Shown here one piece after another: positions 54,854 through 63,233 of a stretch of 64,000 bases of DNA (its first letter is position 1; every line of letters starts with the position of its first letter). The translations under genes were made by a program, and so were the position numbers. Location: NCBI RefSeq assembly GCF_001548395.1, contig NZ_AP017367.1, positions 1,215,001 through 1,279,000 of the forward strand, written 5' to 3'. Origin of the DNA: Leptolyngbya sp. O-77. Lineage in GTDB: Bacteria > Cyanobacteriota > Cyanobacteriia > Elainellales > Elainellaceae. The notes beneath the pieces are model-generated. The model made no database searches. It worked only from the letters and a program-made list of their open reading frames with translations, and was not told where the DNA came from.

Positions 54854-55204
54854 TTATAGGCCCACTTCTCGGTCAAAGCGCAGCATCTCCAGACTGCGAT
54901 CGCCATACACGCCCTCGATTTGCTGGCGGCAACAGTCGATCGCAAAATCATTTAGCGCCTCTGGCTCAATGCCGAATAAATCCTGGAACACGGCTGGCTC
55001 TACCCGGCAAAAGCGGGGGCGCTTCTCGTAAATGGTGCATTCCCGCGAGTCTGGCTCGAAGTGAATGCACCAGCCGTCGGGGCCGACTAGGCTCAGGTAC
55101 TCCGCTAGTTCCGGCGGCGACAGGTATTCTTCCAGATCAGGACGCTCTGCCGGATCAAGGTGGCAGCAAGCCCCACACTGTTTCACGCAACGCCAGGTCG
55201 CCAT
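54854..55204 (-). CDS. YkgJ-type cysteine-cluster protein
   Basis: The 116-residue protein has the CxxCGACC motif as CVKQCGACCHLDPAERPD, then IYEKRPRFCRVEP and later IDCCRQQIEGVYGD. This cysteine pattern is typical of the YkgJ/UPF0153 family, which may bind zinc or an iron-sulfur cluster; function is unknown. It is 5 bp upstream of the DUF58 gene, so they are probably co-transcribed. Confidence 0.85.
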   Translation of the reverse strand: MATWRCVKQCGACCHLDPAERPDLEEYLSPPELAEYLSLVGPDGWCIHFEPDSRECTIYEKRPRFCRVEPAVFQDLFGIEPEALNDFAIDCCRQQIEGVYGDRSLEMLRFDREVGL

Positions 55205-55623
55205 AGCCTCTTAACTCCCAAGTGCGATCGCCCCTTCCAAAGTGCCCAGAAATACCCAGATATGCGCCGCATGGCTCTATCAGCGCAGACAGCCCCATCG
55301 ACGGAAAACCCAGACCAAAAACTCAGGGGAAAGTTTTGTAACGTTTTTTAATTATTCTGATGCAGCTTCGCAGGGCGATCGCCACACGGCTCTGCCAAAC
55401 CAATTCAGGTTGAACAACTTCTGAAAATCCTGCAAGAAAAACGTTTGGCGGAACCTGCTCAATCCCCTCACCCCGCGCCAAAACTCCCCATTACCAGACC
55501 GTCCCAGACAACCACCGGATTTTTGTTAACTTTCTGAGAATCGGGTTCCCCACACAGGTAAAATGGGCGAAGACATTTGACTTAACTAAACCTAACCTAA
55601 ATTTCGCGGCACGTGAGGGCGCA
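55205..55623. other. Intergenic region upstream of psb30
   Basis: About 420 bp with no supported gene on either strand. The last part, AT-rich with the stretch TTTGACTTAACTAAACCTAACC (about 55576-55597), probably holds the psb30 promoter. Confidence 0.5.
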
Positions 55624-55755
55624 ATGGATCTGATTAGTAATCTGGTTGGCAATGTTAACTGGGAAGCCATTGTTCAGTTGACCCTGGTGGGCATGATTAT
55701 GATTGCCGGGCCAGTGGTGATTTTTCTGCTGGCTTTTCGCGGCGGCGACCTGTAA
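55624..55755 (+). CDS. psb30: Photosystem II protein Psb30 (Ycf12)
   Basis: A 43-residue reading frame starts at ATG 55624, with GAGGG upstream. It has one membrane helix and the pattern NWEAIVQLTLVGMIMIAGPV, then VIFLLAFRGGDL. This closely matches known Psb30/Ycf12 (for example the Thermosynechococcus form with EVIAQLT, IAGP, IFLLAVR). Psb30 is a single-helix PSII subunit near cytochrome b559. The gene is too short for length-filtered gene calls and easy to miss. Confidence 0.92.
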   Translation: MDLISNLVGNVNWEAIVQLTLVGMIMIAGPVVIFLLAFRGGDL

Positions 55756-56189
55756 GTTTTCCGTGGTTTGAAGTGGTTGACGAGCGTTTACGTTGACGAG
55801 ATACACCGAGAGCTTACACACTGGCCGGGTTCAATTGCTATCATGAGAGACTGTAGGCGATCGCCGCTTTTTGGTGCATTGCCTCAGTTCTTATGTTTTT
55901 TTGCCTTCTTATATGGTTTTGTCCAGTTAAAGCCTCTAGAGCCTCACTGGTTTTTGTTTCGATTCGATTAGGGTGTACGGGTCGTTTCAGAGACGGGTCG
56001 TTTCGGAAACATCCGGGTGGCGCTGAGTTATCGAGTTTTCTCTGCTTTTTCACCCCGACCGTTCCTTTCTTTAAGGCTATATTTGGCAGTTTTACTTTTT
56101 CCAGTATTTATTAATTTCCCTGGAAATCTGAGCGGCTGTTGTCAAATTGGAATGATAAGATTGCGGTGACTATTTCCCGAGGAACTGTT
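55756..56189. other. Intergenic region between psb30 and prs
   Basis: About 435 bp without a supported gene. A 67-codon plus frame (55768-55971) is unrecognised. Some of it may be an AT-rich leader of prs; no motif is clear. Confidence 0.5.
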
Positions 56190-57182
56190 GTGATCCGCTC
56201 GGCAGCTTTGTCTCTTCAGCCTCCTCTGCCTCAAATTGCCGACAATAGCCGTCTTAGGCTGTTTTCGGGTTCTGCCAATGTTCCCCTCTCCCAAGAGGTG
56301 GCCCGCTACCTTGGCATGGACTTGGGGCCGATGGTTCGTAAGCGGTTCGCAGATGGTGAACTATACGTTCAAATTCAAGAGTCCATTCGCGGGTGCGACG
56401 TTTACCTGATGCAGCCCACCTGCTGCCCGGTCAACGACCACCTGATGGAACTGTTAATTATGATTGATGCCTGCCATCGGGCATCAGCCCGCCAGATTAC
56501 GGCAGTGATTCCCTACTACGGCTATGCTCGCGCAGACCGGAAAACCGCCGGACGGGAATCCATTACGGCTAAGCTTGTGGCTAACCTGATTACTCAGGCA
56601 GGCGCAGATCGAGTCTTGGCAATGGATTTGCACTCGGCCCAGATTCAAGGCTATTTCGACATTCCGTTTGATCATGTCTACGGTTCGCCCGTCCTGATTG
56701 ACTACATCGCCAATAAGCAACTGTCAGACATTGTGGTGGTGTCGCCGGATGTCGGTGGTGTGGCTCGTGCCCGCGCCTTCGCCAAAAAGCTAGATGACGC
56801 GCCACTGGCCATCATCGACAAGCGCCGCCAAGCCCACAATGTGGCTGAGGTGATGAATGTGATTGGGGATGTGGCTGGCAAGACCGCTGTGCTAGTGGAC
56901 GACATGATCGACACCGCTGGCACAATTTGTGAAGGGGCGAAAATTTTGCGGGAACAGGGCGCGCGCCAGGTCTATGCTTGTGCCACCCATGCTGTGTTCT
57001 CGCCACCTGCGACCGAGCGCCTGTCTAGCGGGTTGTTTGAAGAGGTGATCGTTACCAACAGCATCCCTGTGCCCGAAGACCGTTGCTTTGAGCAGCTTAC
57101 GGTGCTGTCTGTAGCCAACATCATTGGCGAAACGATTTGGCGGATTCATGAAGATAGCTCGGTGAGCAGCATGTTCCGCTAG
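56190..57182 (+). CDS. prs: Ribose-phosphate pyrophosphokinase
   Basis: The GTG at 56190, after GAGGAA, gives 330 residues, the usual size; a longer TTG frame to 56139 is less likely. PRPP synthase features are LFSGSANVPLSQEVARYLG, FADGELYVQIQESIRGCDVY, PYYGYARADRKTAGRESITA, VVSPDVGGVARA and VLVDDMIDTAGT, the ribose-phosphate loop. It makes PRPP from ribose 5-phosphate and ATP. Confidence 0.94.
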   Translation: MIRSAALSLQPPLPQIADNSRLRLFSGSANVPLSQEVARYLGMDLGPMVRKRFADGELYVQIQESIRGCDVYLMQPTCCPVNDHLMELLIMIDACHRASARQITAVIPYYGYARADRKTAGRESITAKLVANLITQAGADRVLAMDLHSAQIQGYFDIPFDHVYGSPVLIDYIANKQLSDIVVVSPDVGGVARARAFAKKLDDAPLAIIDKRRQAHNVAEVMNVIGDVAGKTAVLVDDMIDTAGTICEGAKILREQGARQVYACATHAVFSPPATERLSSGLFEEVIVTNSIPVPEDRCFEQLTVLSVANIIGETIWRIHEDSSVSSMFR

Positions 57183-57210
57183 CCAATGCCAAGTTTTTCC
57201 AACCAAACCC

Positions 57211-57561
57211 ATGACCGAGCCAGCCGATACTCTGTTTCTCAAAATTATTCGCCGCGACATTCCTGCGGATATTGTGTACGAGGATGATCTGGCGATCGCC
57301 TTCAAAGACATTAATCCTCAGGCTCCTGTTCATATTCTCGTCGTGCCCAAAAAGCCAATTCCCTGCCTGGCCGATGCAGTTCCCGAAGATCATCGCATTC
57401 TAGGGCATCTGTTGATGACGGTGAAGCGGGTGGCAGACCAAGTGGGTTTGGACAACGGCTATCGCGTTGTGATCAACACCAAAACCGACGGTGGGCAGAC
57501 GGTCGATCACCTGCATCTGCATCTATTGGGCGGCCGCCCGATGACCTGGCCGCCCGGCTGA
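57211..57561 (+). CDS. HIT family protein
   Basis: The 116-residue protein has the histidine triad as VDHLHLHLLGG. It starts MTEPADTLFLKIIRRDIPAD. HIT proteins of this HINT type hydrolyse adenosine phosphoramidates. It lies 28 bp after prs, so the two are likely one transcript. Confidence 0.92.
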   Translation: MTEPADTLFLKIIRRDIPADIVYEDDLAIAFKDINPQAPVHILVVPKKPIPCLADAVPEDHRILGHLLMTVKRVADQVGLDNGYRVVINTKTDGGQTVDHLHLHLLGGRPMTWPPG

Positions 57562-57709
57562 GGCACGTTCATGCGGTTTGATTGATGCTTTTGCTTGTTG
57601 GAGGGCGATCGCACGTCTGGGTCTAAAGAAACCCCGTAACTCCCTTGCCGATTTGAGGATAAGCCTTAGAATCTAAAGGAAAAATCGTTTCGCCTTAAGA
57701 TAAGCCCTA

Positions 57710-58096
57710 ATGAATACCGACAAACTCAGCTTTCTGGACGAAAATCAATCGGTCGCCTCCGTCGTTACCAAGCTGCATGAGTATTTCAAAAACTCCTACT
57801 CTCATTGCAAGGTTAAACGTAGCCAGTGCTTGAGCCAGCTAGATGCAGCGACTGGAGAAAAGGAACAGGCGATTTTGCAAGATTTGGAAAAAATTGACCA
57901 GGAAATGGCGCTGTTTGGCGTGCTGAATGATGCACTCTCGATTGCGGATCGTGTGGTGCATTCCAAAGCCATGTCGAGTGCGCTGGGGCTAGACAGCGAA
58001 ATCTACCAGATTCACCACGAAACAGAAACAGAGCAGCGGGCAGAGTGGGCTTTGGCAGAATATCGCCTCTCGCAGCAGCGGCAGACGCAGCAGTGA
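57710..58096 (+). CDS. Hypothetical helical protein
   Basis: The 128-residue protein is not recognised. It is predicted helical and charged, with EKEQAILQDLEKIDQEMALF and a C-terminal Gln/Arg-rich tail. No signal or membrane segment is seen. It lies between the HIT gene and a histidine phosphatase on the same strand; the 40-bp gap to the latter suggests co-transcription. Confidence 0.55.
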   Translation: MNTDKLSFLDENQSVASVVTKLHEYFKNSYSHCKVKRSQCLSQLDAATGEKEQAILQDLEKIDQEMALFGVLNDALSIADRVVHSKAMSSALGLDSEIYQIHHETETEQRAEWALAEYRLSQQRQTQQ

Positions 58097-58135
58097 GCGA
58101 TCGCCCAATCTACTTCCTGCTCCAGCACACACCCA

Positions 58136-58771
58136 ATGGGACTAACGCTTTACTTCCTGCGGCATGGGGAAACGCCCTATAGCCAGACAGGCCACTACTG
58201 CGGCGAGATTGATGCCGAGCTAACGCCCGAAGGACATCAAATGGCAGCGGCCTTTGCGGCGGCCTATTCCAGTGTGTCCTGGGACGCGGTCTACGTCAGC
58301 CCGATGAAGCGCACGATTGCGACCGCTGCGCCGCTGTGTCAGGCGGTGGGGCTAGAAATGCAGTTGCGCGACGGGCTAAAGGAAATTCGCTATGGCAAAT
58401 GGGAAGATCAGTCGCCAGAATTCGTCAAGGAACACTATCTCGAAGATTACATCCGCTGGATGACGGAACCCGCCTGGAACCCGCCAACGGGTGGCGAAAC
58501 GGCGGTGGAAATTGCCAGTCGCGCCTCGCTAGTGGTGGCCGAGATCGAGGAAAAATATCCGGCAGGTACCGTGCTGCTGGTGTCGCACAAGGCGACGATT
58601 CGGATTTTGCTTTGCACGCTGCTGGGCATTGACCTGGGGCGCTACCGCGATCGCCTCAACGCCTACGCTGGATCGGTGAGCATCGTAAAATTTGGCGACC
58701 ACGGGCCCATGCTGGAGGTGTTGGGCGATCGCACCTATATGGGCGACCTGCGGCATCGCACCGGAACTTAG
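58136..58771 (+). CDS. Histidine phosphatase family protein
   Basis: The 211-residue protein has the RHG motif as LYFLRHGETPYSQTGHYCGE, with the phospho-His, then YVSPMKRTIATAAPLCQA, LKEIRYGKWEDQSPEF and a second catalytic His in VLLVSHKATIRILL. This places it in the phosphoglycerate-mutase-like superfamily (GpmB/CobC group). The substrate is unknown; cofactor-dependent mutase, sugar phosphatase or nucleotide phosphatase are all possible. Confidence 0.9.
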   Translation: MGLTLYFLRHGETPYSQTGHYCGEIDAELTPEGHQMAAAFAAAYSSVSWDAVYVSPMKRTIATAAPLCQAVGLEMQLRDGLKEIRYGKWEDQSPEFVKEHYLEDYIRWMTEPAWNPPTGGETAVEIASRASLVVAEIEEKYPAGTVLLVSHKATIRILLCTLLGIDLGRYRDRLNAYAGSVSIVKFGDHGPMLEVLGDRTYMGDLRHRTGT

Positions 58772-58777
58772 GAGCGG

Positions 58778-59617
58778 TCAGGAAGTTGGCCCAGCCAGCG
58801 AGACGGCGGCGGCAATTTGCTGCATATGGCGAATGGGGTCATAGTCGCGATCGCCCACCAGCACAAATCGGGCCAGGCTGCCCCTGGCTAAAATTTCCTC
58901 TCCTTCTGGGTCGTCGGCCATTTGCACCAACAGGCTGCGGAGGCGCGTGCGGATAGAGGTAGGCACCGCCATAGACACCAGCCAAGGCGGACTAGGACTG
59001 GGGCCGAGCGTATCGATAATGCGAATCTGGCGTTGCAGGGACGGATCTTCGCGCAGCGCGTGTTCTAGCACCGTGCTGTCAATTGCCGAGGCATCCACTT
59101 CGCCGCTGAGAACTTGCTGGAGCGAAGTCTGGTGTGCGCCCGACTCGACCACGCTGCCAAAAAAGCCGCGGCTTTCTTCTAGCATAGCCAGGTGATAGCG
59201 CGTCAGAAAATAGCCAGAGTGCGATCGCGGCTCGTTGTAGGCCCAGCGGGTGCCGCGCAGATCCATAAACCGCTGAAACGGGCTTTCGCGCTGCACCACC
59301 ACGTCTGAAAAATAAATCGGCCGATTTTGGTAGCGATCGCCCCGCATCACAGGCGCAGCCAGCAACTCTATTTGTGGGTCTGGCTGATCTGCCTTCTGCA
59401 CATAGGGCACCCCGCAAATCCAGCAGACCTGAATCTCACCCCGGTCAAAGCGCTCCTCACGCTGCTGCCAGGGAATCTGATCGATAAACTCAGTCGGAAG
59501 TCCAAGTCTGCGCTCTGCATAGGCCGCAATTTCTGCCATTACAGGCAGCGTGTTATCTGCCATACAAGAGGTAAAGGTTAAGGGACTGGCTCCAGATTGA
59601 TCTGGTCGATGATCCAT
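58778..59617 (-). CDS. PhnD-like phosphonate/phosphate-binding protein, stand-alone
   Basis: The 279-residue protein belongs to the PhnD-like periplasmic binding fold. It starts LTFTSCMADNTLPVMAEI and has RGEIQVCWICGVPYVQKADQ, then WAYNEPRSHSGYFLTRYHLA and DASAIDSTVLEHALREDP. It lacks a clear signal peptide, and there is no ABC permease or ATPase nearby, so it may be a cytoplasmic sensor or an orphan rather than a transporter part. It converges with the histidine phosphatase gene. Confidence 0.82.
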   Translation of the reverse strand: MDHRPDQSGASPLTFTSCMADNTLPVMAEIAAYAERRLGLPTEFIDQIPWQQREERFDRGEIQVCWICGVPYVQKADQPDPQIELLAAPVMRGDRYQNRPIYFSDVVVQRESPFQRFMDLRGTRWAYNEPRSHSGYFLTRYHLAMLEESRGFFGSVVESGAHQTSLQQVLSGEVDASAIDSTVLEHALREDPSLQRQIRIIDTLGPSPSPPWLVSMAVPTSIRTRLRSLLVQMADDPEGEEILARGSLARFVLVGDRDYDPIRHMQQIAAAVSLAGPTS

Positions 59618-59751
59618 ACGTCTATCAGAACAAGCTCACAGGGCGATCGCCATCTCTTATGGCTGAAAGGACTGAGATGCCTAAACTGACATGCCTAAAA
59701 GGACTAAGAAAAGACCAATCTACCAAACTTGTTACAACAGCCAACAGGCTG

Positions 59752-60990
59752 CTATGCCAATCCTCTAGCCGCCCCCGCATCCACCAGACAGCCGCTACAG
59801 CCACAGCGCCCATAGGCCAACATCAGCCGTTGACCCAGTGCCCCCTTTGTCGATGCGCTCCCTTGCCGCGCTCCCTGTCTCGCAAACCGGGCCGCCTGCG
59901 TGCTAAAGGGGTTTATGCTGGCGTTGCCATAGGACACGGTATGGCCCAGGTCATTTAGCACTGCAATATCAAGAACGGTTGCCCGCTTGCGCTGGCCGCG
60001 CTGGGCAAAAGGAGTCATCAGAGGTTCCCCCACGCCGCCAAACGTGTAGCCATTGCGGATATGCTCGGAACTATCCAGCGGCAGGGGGTTGCCGCCATTC
60101 TGCGCTATGGTACTTGACCCACCAAAGCCGCTACTGAGCTTGAGCCGACTGAAAGCGCGGCTGGTGCCGAAGCCCAATACATGGGCAATTTCATGCAGCG
60201 CGGTTGAGAAAAAGTCCTGCTGATTGCTGGGAATATCGCTGGTGCTGTCGAGCGTGCGGTCAAAATACCAATCTGTCGTGATGTCGAACGCCATCGAGCC
60301 AATCCACGGCTGAAACGCATCGCCCTCATAGCGGCTCTCGCCCACAAAATAGCCCGACGGCCCAGACAGCGCCAGCGTCGTGCCGCCCAGTTCTCGCGCC
60401 CCGGCAAAGATGGTCAAATCGTCAATTGGGCGATCGGTCACAAAGGTTCGCACGGTTCCCCCCGTGGCCGGATTTCGGACGTTTGGCGTGCGTTTCCCCG
60501 TCGGCACGTCAGGAAACTCACTCCGGATAATCGTAGACCAGACCTCTGCTGCTGCCTCTAGTACGGCTCGCCGTAGCGGGGTAAACCAACCCCTCGTGTC
60601 AAAGCGATAGTCGATTTCAATTTTGAAGTCGCTAGTCTTTAGCGGCGCAGCCGACAGCATAAGCTTGTAATTTGTCCGCTGGTTTGCCCGATTGGGCACA
60701 ACGCGGATAAAGTAGGTGCCTGCTGCCAGAGTGTCGCGAATTACCTCCGGGCGCTTCCCCTTTCGAGCCGACTGGAGCAGGGCTGTGCCCTGGTCATCCA
60801 GCAGAGCCACATCTGCATTTGCCGTTAGCTCCGACAGATTCAGCGAAAACTGGCTGGCTCGCAGCACTCGAAATTGGTAGAAATCCAGATCCTTGCCGCC
60901 TACGAAATCCCGAAAGGACTTGGGCGTTTCTGATAGGCGAATACGCCGCGCGGCGTTTAAGGTATTTCCAGCGCGATCGGGAGGAGTCAT
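59752..60990 (-). CDS. Metzincin-like metalloprotease with N-terminal PPC domain
   Basis: The 412-residue protein begins with a prepeptidase C-terminal-like beta domain (DLDFYQFRVLRASQFSLNLS ... LAAGTYFIRVV). The protease part has the zinc motif HEIAHVLGFGTS (His266, Glu267, His270). The usual third ligand place is Thr276; a later His310 in SSEHIRNG, with the Met-turn GEPLMTPF, fits the leishmanolysin-like layout. A short C-terminal Cys motif (RCGCSGCL) follows. No signal peptide is seen, so export may use another route. Confidence 0.78.
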   Translation of the reverse strand: MTPPDRAGNTLNAARRIRLSETPKSFRDFVGGKDLDFYQFRVLRASQFSLNLSELTANADVALLDDQGTALLQSARKGKRPEVIRDTLAAGTYFIRVVPNRANQRTNYKLMLSAAPLKTSDFKIEIDYRFDTRGWFTPLRRAVLEAAAEVWSTIIRSEFPDVPTGKRTPNVRNPATGGTVRTFVTDRPIDDLTIFAGARELGGTTLALSGPSGYFVGESRYEGDAFQPWIGSMAFDITTDWYFDRTLDSTSDIPSNQQDFFSTALHEIAHVLGFGTSRAFSRLKLSSGFGGSSTIAQNGGNPLPLDSSEHIRNGYTFGGVGEPLMTPFAQRGQRKRATVLDIAVLNDLGHTVSYGNASINPFSTQAARFARQGARQGSASTKGALGQRLMLAYGRCGCSGCLVDAGAARGLA

Positions 60991-61017
60991 AGCGTGTTTA
61001 CCCAGTTGGCGGGCTTG

Positions 61018-61632
61018 CTAGTTTGCCACTTCAGACATCTCAAAAATCCGACCGTCCCAGTCTTTTACCAAAAAGTTCAGCGGCTTGTCGCTACGAATTT
61101 TGTACTGTGCGCCTCGGCTCTGAATTCGCAACAGCATTTGCTCCAGACAGTCATGATCAAAGCAGACATGGCGCTGGCGGTTCTTTTCGCCCAGGCTTGC
61201 ACCCGTAATCACATGAAGTTGGGTCTTTTTGCGGAGTTGGTACCACAGTCCGTCGGGATTGCTGAGCGAGGGGCTGGTGGAATAGCCAGTGGTGCCCGAT
61301 AGGTAGAGCGGGTCTAACCCAGCCCCGCCAATGGTCTGCTCGTAGTTGTAGTAATAATGCAGCGGCACATCGGCGGCGGGCAAATCCAGCACCTCTTCAT
61401 AAAACCGCCGCGCCAGTTCCAAATCCGACACCATGATGGTGTAGACCTTGGGGGCGCTGGAAAGGAACATCCACATGGCTCCGGCGTAGGCGACCAGCAG
61501 CATTACCATCACGCCCTGAGTAGACAACAGCCCATCAATTGGGATCGCCAGGAAGAGGGAGAACAACTGGGTGAATAGAAGCTTGGTGAACAGGGGGTCT
61601 GCTAGTGAAGCGGTCATTAGAGGGAGAGCCAT
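61018..61632 (-). CDS. Membrane-anchored VOC (glyoxalase-like) protein
   Basis: From the ATG at 61632 the product is 204 residues. Two hydrophobic N-terminal stretches (including LLFTQLFSLFLAI and VMVMLLVAYAGAMWMFL) precede a soluble glyoxalase-like domain (VYTIMVSDLELARRFYEEVL ... FLVKDWDGRIFEMSEV). Catalytic metal residues are not clear, so it may bind a ligand rather than catalyse. It lies 27 bp upstream of the metalloprotease gene on the same strand, suggesting co-transcription. Upstream starts cross the repeat at 61625. Confidence 0.72.
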   Translation of the reverse strand: MALPLMTASLADPLFTKLLFTQLFSLFLAIPIDGLLSTQGVMVMLLVAYAGAMWMFLSSAPKVYTIMVSDLELARRFYEEVLDLPAADVPLHYYYNYEQTIGGAGLDPLYLSGTTGYSTSPSLSNPDGLWYQLRKKTQLHVITGASLGEKNRQRHVCFDHDCLEQMLLRIQSRGAQYKIRSDKPLNFLVKDWDGRIFEMSEVAN

Positions 61633-61732
61633 GAGCATCTGCACAGTAGAGCGAGCGCTAGAAGAACGAAGAAGGAAGAACAAAAAGGGAAACCAGAGCC
61701 ATGAGCATCTGCACAGTAGAGCGAGCGCTAGA
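61625..61732. repeat. 38-bp direct repeat, period 70 bp
   Basis: The 38-bp unit at 61625-61662 recurs exactly at 61695-61732, starting AGAGCCATGAGCATCTGC. The first copy covers the start codon and upstream region of the VOC gene (minus strand); the second lies further upstream. This looks like a recent tandem duplication that doubles the promoter/leader of that gene. Confidence 0.9.
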
Positions 61733-61877
61733 GGCGCTGGGTGGGCGCGATTACTGACTCCAGTGTATCAAGAACGTCTGGGTCATCAAGGCCGACGTTG
61801 CAGCTTGAGAGGGGAGGGGGGAGGCGGGGCGATCGCCCTTCCTGCTTCATTGGGCGCATCCCAGTGCTGCAAGTTTG

Positions 61878-61972
61878 CCCTCATCCCCCAGCCCCTTCTC
61901 CCAACAAGGGAGAAGGGGAGCCAGATTGGAAGCCCCTCTCCCACTTTGGGAGAGGGATATTAGGGTGAGGGT
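61878..61972. repeat. Palindromic intergenic repeat with two hairpins
   Basis: Two adjacent hairpins are present: CCCCTTCTCCC/GGGAGAAGGGG (61892-61902 and 61908-61918) and CCCCTCTCCC/GGGAGAGGG (61933-61942 and 61948-61956). They are flanked by CCCTCATCCC and AGGGTGAGGG ends. The pattern is that of a common cyanobacterial dispersed intergenic repeat (nested GGGAGAGGGG-type palindromes). Possible roles are transcription end or mRNA stability, or it is a non-autonomous mobile unit. Confidence 0.8.
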
Positions 61973-62139
61973 TACAAAAGTGGGATACACCCGTTTCATT
62001 TCCCGAATTTTCCCAATTGGCACGATGAATAAGCGTGGAATAAACGTACTGGAAGCCCTGCGAAGGCTTGACGGGCAATCCAAAAATCGCAAATCCAAAA
62101 TCGAGAATTGACGCTTGATTGACGCTTAATTAACACTTG

Positions 62140-62196
62140 GATGTTTCCGAGATGTTTCCGACATTGGCACAAAGATGTTTCCGACATTGGCACAAA
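62140..62196. repeat. Tandem 23-bp repeats at the start of a LysE-type gene
   Basis: The unit starting GATGTTTCCGACATTGGCAC occurs twice in a row (62151-62173 and 62174-62196), preceded by an 11-bp partial copy at 62140. The second unit holds the ATG (62175) assigned to the LysE-type gene. The repeat length is not a multiple of three, so copy number would alter which start is used. Confidence 0.88.
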
Positions 62197-62829
62197 CATG
62201 GACACAAAGCAATCTAACCCTGAGCCACATCGTTGCCCTATTTTCCGCAATGGTCGTTCTGGCAGCCATTCCCAGCGTCAGTGTCCTCAACAGTCTCCTC
62301 GCGGGCCGCCAGCCTTGGGTTTCTGCATGGCGTGTTGACGGCAGCAGGTATCGTGGTGGGTGATCTCCTGTTTATTGCGATCGCCCTGTGGGGACTCTCA
62401 TTTCTATCCAGCGCCCTGGGCAGCCTGGTGTTTCTGATCAAATATCTGGGCGGAGCCTATCTAATCTGGCTGGGCGTTCGGCTCTTTCGGGCTAGGGCGC
62501 AGCCTGTGGAAACGCAGGCCCTCTCCTACTCGTCGAGGGTCTCCAGTTTTCTAACCGGGCTGCTGATTACCCTGGCTGATCAGAAGGCGACGCTGTTTTA
62601 CCTCGGCTTTTTCCCTGCGTTTCTGGATATGTCTCAGGTGTCCTATGTCGATGCAGGCGTGATTATGCTGGTGGCGATCGCCGCGGTTGGGGGCGTGAAG
62701 GTCATCTACGCGCTGCTAGCAGACCAAACCCGGTTCCTCCTGGGCGCGGGGCTAAGCACTCGGCTGAATGCGATCGCAGGCGGTGTGATGATAGCAGTTG
62801 GGCTATTGCTGATTCTCACTGCGGCATGA
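62175..62829 (+). pseudogene. LysE/RhtB-type amino-acid exporter, frameshifted
   Basis: The N-terminal part (frame from ATG 62175) reads LSHIVALFSAMVVLAAIPSV. The rest reads TVSSRAASLGFLHGVLTAAG with GDLLFIAIALWGLSFL and the later LLADQTRFLLGAGLST. The frames differ by one base at about 62289; deleting one A of the CTCAACAG sequence gives a smooth VLTVSSRAAS join. So it is a LysE family transporter with six expected membrane spans and one frameshift near the N-terminus. It is a pseudogene, or the extra A is a sequencing error. Confidence 0.82.
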
Positions 62830-62837
62830 GGCAACCG

Positions 62838-63116
62838 TCACGCTGCGGCCAGCGCCTTTTGCAGCAGCGCCTCCAGTTGCGCCACGCCGGCCCGGGGCGA
62901 CAGGCGGGGCAGTGGAACCAAGTCGGGCGGGGAATCGGGGCGATCGCGCTGCCAGACCAGCACCGGAATCTCATACTGATAGGCCTGAAACCAGTCGTCG
63001 CGAGTGGTGATGTCACGAATTTCCAGATCGACGGAAATGCTTTGCACCTGCGTCAGCTTTTCTTGAAGTCCCTCGCACAAGTGGCATCCGGGCTTGCTGT
63101 AGAGAATGAGCTTCAT
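62838..63116 (-). CDS. Glutaredoxin-like protein (DUF836)
   Basis: The ATG at 63116, after AGGGG, gives 92 residues; the longer frame lacks support. It has a thioredoxin fold with LYSKPGCHLCEGLQEKL (a CxxC redox motif) and, later, YQYEIPVLVWQRD with the cis-Pro. Such short proteins act as glutaredoxins or ferredoxin-linked disulfide reductants. It converges with the LysE-type gene. Confidence 0.88.
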   Translation of the reverse strand: MKLILYSKPGCHLCEGLQEKLTQVQSISVDLEIRDITTRDDWFQAYQYEIPVLVWQRDRPDSPPDLVPLPRLSPRAGVAQLEALLQKALAAA

Positions 63117-63233
63117 CGTAAACCCCTGACTCTTCTCAATCCCCATTTCCCCATCGGCTTATGCGCCTTTTATCGTAAAATATACTCATTGAGATTTTCC
63201 CAAACTGGCCATCTTCACCCTTAAACACGCATT

